Below are positions 58,321 through 64,000 of a stretch of 64,000 nt of DNA, in pieces. Under the pieces are notes generated by a model, which saw nothing but the letters and a program-made list of their open reading frames with translations, searched no databases and had not been told where the DNA came from. The stretch comes from Halocaridina rubra (Eukaryota > Arthropoda > Malacostraca > Decapoda > Atyidae): assembly GCA_037179515.1 (NCBI GenBank), contig JAXCGZ010003827.1, positions 103,501 through 167,500 on the forward strand, written 5' to 3'. The stretch's first letter is position 1; each line of letters opens with the position of its first letter. Made by a program: the position numbers and the translations under genes.

Positions 58321-58554
58321 GGGGAAATGAAATTGAAAATATATAGCTAGTCTGAGAAAATTTTGCTCATGCAATTAAATCAGAGTAAACGTTACGCAAA
58401 AATGGCTAATATTAAAATATAATTATAAAAATAAATATAGAGAGCCGTACCAAAGGCACACTTTTCTAACCATGTTGTCTTACTTATCTATACTAGAAGA
58501 TGCACCAAAACAAGAACTCCAGTAATCACCTAATTATGCATACATGAATAACTC

Positions 58555-58620
58555 TATGCTTGTAGCTCCCCGTCTCCTGATCGGTTCCGTTCTTGTATTC
58601 AGTGCTACTTAATGTTTTTC
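58555..58620 (-). repeat. Inverse copy of the CR1-like LINE 3' terminus
   Basis: TAGCTCCCCGTCTCCTGATC is the complement of the terminus at 14.26 kb. It lies about 170 bp before the NATD1-like gene. Confidence 0.5.
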
Positions 58621-58792
58621 ACTCTCATTGAATATCAGTTAAGACCAGATACTACAGTCACAGTGATTTAGTACTACATTAATACAGAGTCAAAATGAGT
58701 GCTGGTCGCTGTACTACCAGGTCTATATCCCAAGGACTGAGAGCAGAGCAGCCCTTGGAATCCGATTGAAATCGGGTGAAGTGCCAGAGGGG

Positions 58793-60096
58793 ATGCAGGT
58801 ACACCATGATCAAGAAAATAAGGAGTTTTATATCAGTTTGGGAAATGGTATGTATTATTTTACATACATATAACCACGTGGCTAAAATTTCACAAAACCA
58901 TCCCTCTTACATACATCGGAAAGTTTGCATTTAAATGCAGGGAACCTATGAACCCTATCAACAATTATTGTCCTAAACTTGAGATATTTCTCTTTTGATG
59001 GCATTTATCAACTTGTAAGTTAGGTCAGGTTTTCTATTATGTATTTACCTCAAAGCTAAATGAGTTTTTCTGATATATATTTACTTGTATACCAGCTGGT
59101 CTGTAATGTATTATTAAATTTACTAATTACGAAGCCTATGAAAAAGGTAAAGATTACATATGAAAGGCTTTGGCAAGGGACATTGATAGGACAAACCCCC
59201 AGCTGTAAATCTGCCATATTGCGGAGGCCCAAGTCCCCTCTTCTATCACGTGGAACCAGTGATCTCTAGGCAATGGCAGAATAATGAGGTAGACCACTGG
59301 GAAATCGCTGACCCCCAATTAATTGCCCAATTTATCTAGTAGCAACATGAAACTGTGTAAACTAATTAAAGAATTAAAATGGGCCAGGATCGAATCTCTG
59401 GCCTGTATATTACAAGCCCCAGACGCTACTACTGTGCCAAAATGTAATGGAGAAATAGACTCTCAGTATGGGCTAATTTCTTTGATTCACAAACCATTAG
59501 GTTACATAATCTTTGAAAGTTGTGTATGTTTTATAAAAGATGAGGGATTGGCAAGTGCTTTGTGTGCATTATTTCAGTCTTGCCCTTATGACAGATTCGT
59601 TCCACCAATTAACTTGACATCTATTGGTGTACTCACTTATCCTGCTAAATTGAATTGCTCCTCAAATGCAAGCCACACAGTGTAAAATGGCTGTTTGGTA
59701 TACAGAAATTCCCCTTACGAAAGTAAAGTTCCAGAAGTCCGTTCGTAAGTAGAAGTGTTTGTCAGTTGTATTTAAGTGAAAATAAAATACTGTACAGTAC
59801 ATACATATGCAGTACTGTGTAGTACTTAGGTTAAAGACACTTAACTATTACATAAAACATAAAGTATACTGTAATAATAATGTAATAAAACAGTAAAGTA
59901 ATACATACATTAGTACATGGGTAGGTTTATGTTTTTAACTCAGTTGTTCGTGAGTAGGGGAACCTCTGTATTCCAAAAGCTATACGATATCTAACCAAGT
60001 GTTAACAAGACAATTTGTTTCAATTAAATGTCTTTTATCTGCTGCATTCTATGAATATCCCTTTTTAAGTGCCATTTATTACTTTCTAATTTTCAC

Positions 60097-60131
<35 letters not shown>

Positions 60132-62809
60132 CTAGAAAAGGCATTCCTACAATACGACATCATAGATGAAGAAGCTGGGTTAGTTGATTTGCAACACACT
60201 GTTGTGCCAGATGCATACAGAGGACAAGGCATTGCCAAAGTTCTTGCTAAGGTAAGTACAACCCACATAGTGACTATACAGGAATATTACTCTTGACATT
60301 ATAAGTCTTGCTATTTAATATTTCTAATATAGTGGATGTTGTGGAGAAATTTCTTATTATGCAGAGGCACTGCCCTTTATTGACAGTTAGCAGGCCTACG
60401 CAGGAGTTTCTGCTATATCTTTATTTTCCAATGTCACGTAAAATATAATAGTGCAGCTTTTATTGAATATTATAGTCAGAAAAGCTTACATTGACTCCTG
60501 GCATGTACAGTATTCCCTACTTTGGAAGTGCACCAGGTATTGATGCCCCCAACTTAAGTCAGTTATGTGATGTGTATTTTGCATTTTTGGATCTGGAGAA
60601 AGCATATGATAGAGTTGATAGAGAGGCTATGTGGAATGTTTTGAGATTATATGGAATCAATGGTAAATTGTTGCATGCAGTGAAGAGTTTGTATGAGGGT
60701 AGTAGCGCTTGTGTTAGGGTAGGGAATGAAGTGAGTGAGTGGTTTCCAGTGAGTGTGGGACTGAGACAGGGATGTGTGATGTCACCATGGCTGTTCAATT
60801 TGTATATTGATGGAGTTGTAAGAGAGGTGAATGAGCGAGTGCGTGGTCGAGGTTTGAGAATGGTAGATGGGGATGATAACGAGTGGGAGCTGAATCAGTT
60901 GCTGTTTGCAGATGATACTGTGGTGGTGGCAGATTCAGAGGAAAAGCTGTGTCAGTTAGTGTCAGAATTTGGAATGGTGTGTGAGAGAAGGAAGCTGCGA
61001 GTGAATGTGGGAAAGAGTAAGGTTATGAGGTGTACAAGAAATGAGGATGGCGCTGGATTGAATGTTATGTTGAATGGAGAGACACTTGAGGAGGTTATTC
61101 AGTTTAAGTATTTAGGCTCGGTTATAGCTGCAAATGGTGGAGTGGAAGCAGATGTGTGTCACAGAGTGAATGAAGGATGTAAAGTGTTGGGTGCATTGAA
61201 AGGAGTGATGAAGAATAGAGGGTTGGAAATGAATGTTAAGAAAGTTTTGTATGAGAAAGTGGTTGTGCCAACTGTGATGTATGGATCAGAGTTATGGGGT
61301 ATGAAAGTAAGTGAGAGACGGAAGCTAAATGTGTTTGAGATGATATGCCTGAGGAATATGATTGGTGTATTTCGATTGGATAGGGTTAGGAATGAAGTGG
61401 TGAGAGCAAGAGCGGGTGTGAGGAGAGAAATTGCAGCCAGAGTAGATATGAATGTTCTGAGATGGTTTGGCCATGTGGAAAGGATGGATGATGAAAGGCT
61501 GCTGAAAAAAGTGATGAATGCGAGAGTTGATGGGAGAAATGCTAGAGGGAGGCCTAGGTTTGGATGGATGGATGGAGTAAGGAGAGCCCTGAATGATAGG
61601 AGGATGGATGTGAGGGAAGCAAGCGAGCGTGCTAAGAATAGGAATGATTGGCGAGCGATTGTGACGCGGCTCTGATGGGCATCTGCTGTTACCACGGGGC
61701 TGCATCTTACAGAGATAGCCCAGTGGTAGGGGCAGTAGGAGGAGCTGGCAGTTGTGAAGCGACACAGGTTGTGGAAGAGCCGGGAGGATGGGCTGTGGCA
61801 CTCCAGCAGTGCCATCTGAACGGTCGCTAGCTCCCTCGTCATTGCTCATAGAGCAAAGTAATCCCCCTATTTGTTTTCCTTTCTTGATGTCGGCTACCCC
61901 CCAATTAAAGGGGGAAACAGCCAAGGTATATGTATGTATGTATGATTGCATGCTGATGCTAAGTGAACAAAAATATGAAATACTTTACGATTTCAGTAAC
62001 AGCAGCCTTTTGCGTATCAAAATTTAACCATTGTTGAATCCACTTAGTATCGTAGAAAAGTGTGAGTTGATATTTTATGCTAAAACATTATAAATGCCCT
62101 CATCTTTAATCTACAACTATTATTTGGTTTATTTTATTTCTTACCTGACTAATATTGCTCATACTGTCGCCATTTGGTATATTCCAGCTTGATAAGCGCA
62201 TAACAGACCTATTTTATTTCATTAAGTAAATTAGTATAGGTCATATCTTTTTTATTATTCTCTCCGATAAAATTATACATTGTAAGAATTATTAAAATAT
62301 AGGGTTTTTATGTTTATTAAATTTTTAATAAACAAATTAGATTTTTATCATCCCTTCAGGATACACCATTTACAGTGTACAGATTCATTGGTACACATCC
62401 ATTTTCATCAAAATATGGAAAGTAAGCAAAATTGATTTTGTGCTCGCATACACACATGATGTTCAGAAAATACTCAAAATGGGGAAACTGATTTATTTGG
62501 GATAATCTAATAAGGGTTAAAGATTGACAAGTGAAGAAAATGTGTTCTTAAGCCTTATGTATCCTCTTTATCATGCCTTTTTCCACTGTAGGTTCACCCA
62601 TTTATTTGTTTTTACTACTTATCATTTTGTAATGAACAGTTGTGACATATCGTACTACTCTTCCCAACGTAATTATAAACTTCTTTTTTCTACTTGCTGG
62701 AAGTTACGAGTCAATTTGCAGCACAGACATGAGATTAACATGTTGGTATTTGGAAAAATATTATAAAGAGAATCCCACTCCATTGTATCAAGGTAAAATA
62801 CTTGAATAG
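58793..62809 (+). CDS. NATD1-like: NATD1-like small GNAT N-acetyltransferase
   Basis: Exons 58793-58847, 60136-60251, tentative 62360-62421, and 62722-62809 give 106 residues (human NATD1 has 113). The frame starts MQVHHDQENKEFYISLGN, continues with EKAFLQYDIIDEEAGLVD and LQHTVVPDAYRGQGIAKVLA, which holds the acetyl-CoA binding motif A (YRGQGIA), and ends with RLTCWYLEKYYKENPTPLYQ. These match NATD1. Exon 2 is preceded by a long pure T-tract. Exon 3 is phase-compatible (0 to 2) with good splice sites but encodes DTPFTVYRFIGTHPFSSKYG, unlike the usual AALDFVVEE-type helix. The start Met was chosen by length; the frame is open further upstream to about 58680. NATD1 has no firmly known substrate. 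Confidence 0.75.
59381..59439 (-). repeat. tRNA-like SINE head, third family
   Basis: On the minus strand: TGGCACAGTAGTAGCGTCTG (A-box-like), then AGATTCGATCCTGGCCC (B-box-like). The middle could be a Thr-type anticodon arm. The rest is not identified. It lies in NATD1 intron 1. Confidence 0.5.
60568..61945 (+). mobile_element. RTE-like LINE, copy 2, 5'-truncated, with open ORF
   Basis: The frame 60491-61675 is open for 394 codons; the first part is host intron DNA and the LINE begins at about 60568 within the RT fingers (VYFAFLDLEKAYDRVDREAM). It keeps RQGCVMSPWLFNLYIDGVVR, the catalytic FADD at about 60907, a thumb with VNVGKSKVMRCTRNEDGAG, FKYLGSVIAANGG, and the C-terminal domain with GHVERMDDERLLKKV and GRPRFGWMDGVRRALNDRRM. 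The 3' end has a C/G-run stem (61897-61914), AAACAGCCAAGGTA and short TATG repeats. The endonuclease is missing, so it cannot be autonomous. Confidence 0.92.
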
Positions 62810-64000
62810 TCGTTACTTATATAGACATTATGATTTATAGCAACATTGTAAATAATGTATTTTAAATACAACTGTATAGCCACGCAAAATTTTTTTTTTT
62901 TTTTATAAGGACAGAACACAGAGCCTGGCTAGTGCCCACCTCCTCTGTTCAGACACACACACACAAAAAACTTGAAGTGCTTCAATTTGTAAACTTAATT
63001 TGAGAAAAAAAAAATACTTGCTGTGACAGTATATGCAGTCTTATCCTGGAACTGCAAATATCATCTACCTGCAATTACCGTCTGCATCTTTCACCCTCTC
63101 CTCCCTACCAGACTCACCTTTCCTCACTCTTTTCACTTCCTTCCAAAACATCTTTTTATTCCTTTAAAAATTCTTTGACAAGCATCTACACTTTACATCT
63201 GCTTCTCTTTTTTTGCCTCCCTCACCACGCACTTCACTAACCTCCTCTTTGCTCAATACTTTTCATACGCCTCTACATTACCTACCTGCAACCATACCTC
63301 AAATGCCTGCTTCTTTTCAGCCACTACTGCACTCACCTGCTCATTCTACCATTCACTGTCTTTCCTTTTACTTCCACCAGTTAGTCTCCTTCCACAAGGA
63401 GCTAAGAGGAGTGGTTGAGGTATGTATGGATCATGGTGAATGCCTCATTCCCCCTAACAAGGGGGAATGAGACCATGTGTATATGTATGTATTTGTGTCA
63501 TCAAGTTTTGTAGTATAAGTTAGTGTTAGCTGCCATGCTTATGTCATGTATGTTATTCCAAATAATCCTTTTTTTTTATTTTTTAGATAGCTGCTTAAAG
63601 GAGTACTGTATTAACTGCATCACATGCTGTGATTTTTTTTAATTATCTATAGTTGCTAAAATTGAAAAGTAAATAGAATTTCGCAGAGACAAAAAATCCT
63701 TTCAAATCACAAGATTTTTTGTGAAGACATTGGCATTCGGCATTTCTATTTATTTTATTTTATTAAAGTTATCATTATATTCAAACTGAAAATGCCTTAT
63801 AGAAAAAATGCTGTCTGTAATGACAGAAACGAAGAACTGTATGAGGAGGGAGTATTTAAAATTGTTTAATGATATATAGTCAAGAAAGACCACAAGATGT
63901 CTGAAACATCTTTTTCCCAAAATAGTGGTTTGATACCAACTGTTATTATTCATAGTGATGTGAAAATTCACCTTTGTAGCATGTGCAGTAAGACTTTTTC
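62810..64000. other. Downstream of NATD1: 3'UTR and RTE fragment
   Basis: Between about 63040 and 63360 the minus strand resembles the Lys/Glu-rich linker of the RTE-like LINE (EKKQAFEVWL, then VREAKKEKQ), with stops. At 63445-63470 is a hairpin (TCATTCCCCCT and its complement) followed by TATATGTATGTA, much like the end of the RTE copies. The rest is unassigned. Confidence 0.5.

Noticed and set aside
59323..59685. 120-codon plus-strand frame in NATD1 intron 1
   Set aside because: It overlaps a tRNA-like SINE head on the other strand and shows no known domain.
60455..60500. Missing NATD1 exon with AAFIEYYSQKS
   Set aside because: The frame resembles the AALDFVVEE helix of NATD1, but no AG precedes it in the right phase, a stop follows soon after, and there is no good donor.
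61159..61951. Long minus-strand frames (227 and 208 codons) over the RTE copy
   Set aside because: Antisense shadows of the RT frame; no family motif.

Overview
The window is nuclear DNA from an animal, most likely an arthropod and probably a decapod crustacean. This is inferred from split genes with short exons and long AT-rich introns, many (TA)n microsatellites, and dense old copies of CR1-like, RTE-like, Jockey-like, DIRS-like and Bel/Pao-like retroelements plus tRNA-derived SINEs. No species can be named from the sequence alone, and no bacterial-type operon or CRISPR array was seen.

Four host genes can be read. (1) 521-8619, minus: a BTBD1/BTBD2-type BTB-BACK protein, cut by the left window edge, so the C-terminal part is missing. 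(2) 17593-36830, plus: a complete Sec23 gene (COPII coat GTPase-activating subunit) with a Q/Y-rich N-terminal exon not present in the human or fly protein and a possible 27-nt microexon. (3) 39720-51484, minus: a complete seven-exon PBK/TOPK kinase gene with one GC-AG intron. (4) 58793-62809, plus: a small NATD1-like GNAT acetyltransferase gene whose third exon is doubtful. BTBD and Sec23 are divergent, about 9 kb apart. Sec23 and PBK are convergent, about 2.9 kb apart between stop codons.

Most of the rest is mobile DNA. Left to right: tRNA-SINE heads and a Jockey-like LINE (4.4-6.0 kb) in a BTBD intron; CR1-like LINE remnants with a zero-loop palindrome (11.4-12.5 kb) and a nested SINE (13.2-14.3 kb); a MITE-like repeat (15.1 kb); an RTE-like LINE (33.4-35.9 kb) and a CR1-like remnant (36.0-36.5 kb) in the last Sec23 intron; Bel/Pao-like (40.6-42.7 kb), LINE (45.2-45.7 kb) and pogo/Tigger (49.7-50.8 kb) remnants in PBK introns; a DIRS-like reverse transcriptase remnant (51.9-52.7 kb); a second MITE-like copy (53.8-54.1 kb); a LINE 3' end (54.9-55.6 kb); a SINE head-to-head dimer inside a CR1-like LINE (57.4-58.3 kb); and a second, fresher RTE-like copy with an open 394-codon frame in a NATD1 intron (60.6-61.9 kb).

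The host genes have no common pathway: ER export (Sec23), mitotic signalling (PBK), probable ubiquitin-ligase adaptor (BTBD) and a putative acetyltransferase (NATD1). The strongest candidates for something undescribed are the Sec23 low-complexity extension, the Sec23 microexon, and the foldback structures made from SINE and LINE sequence.
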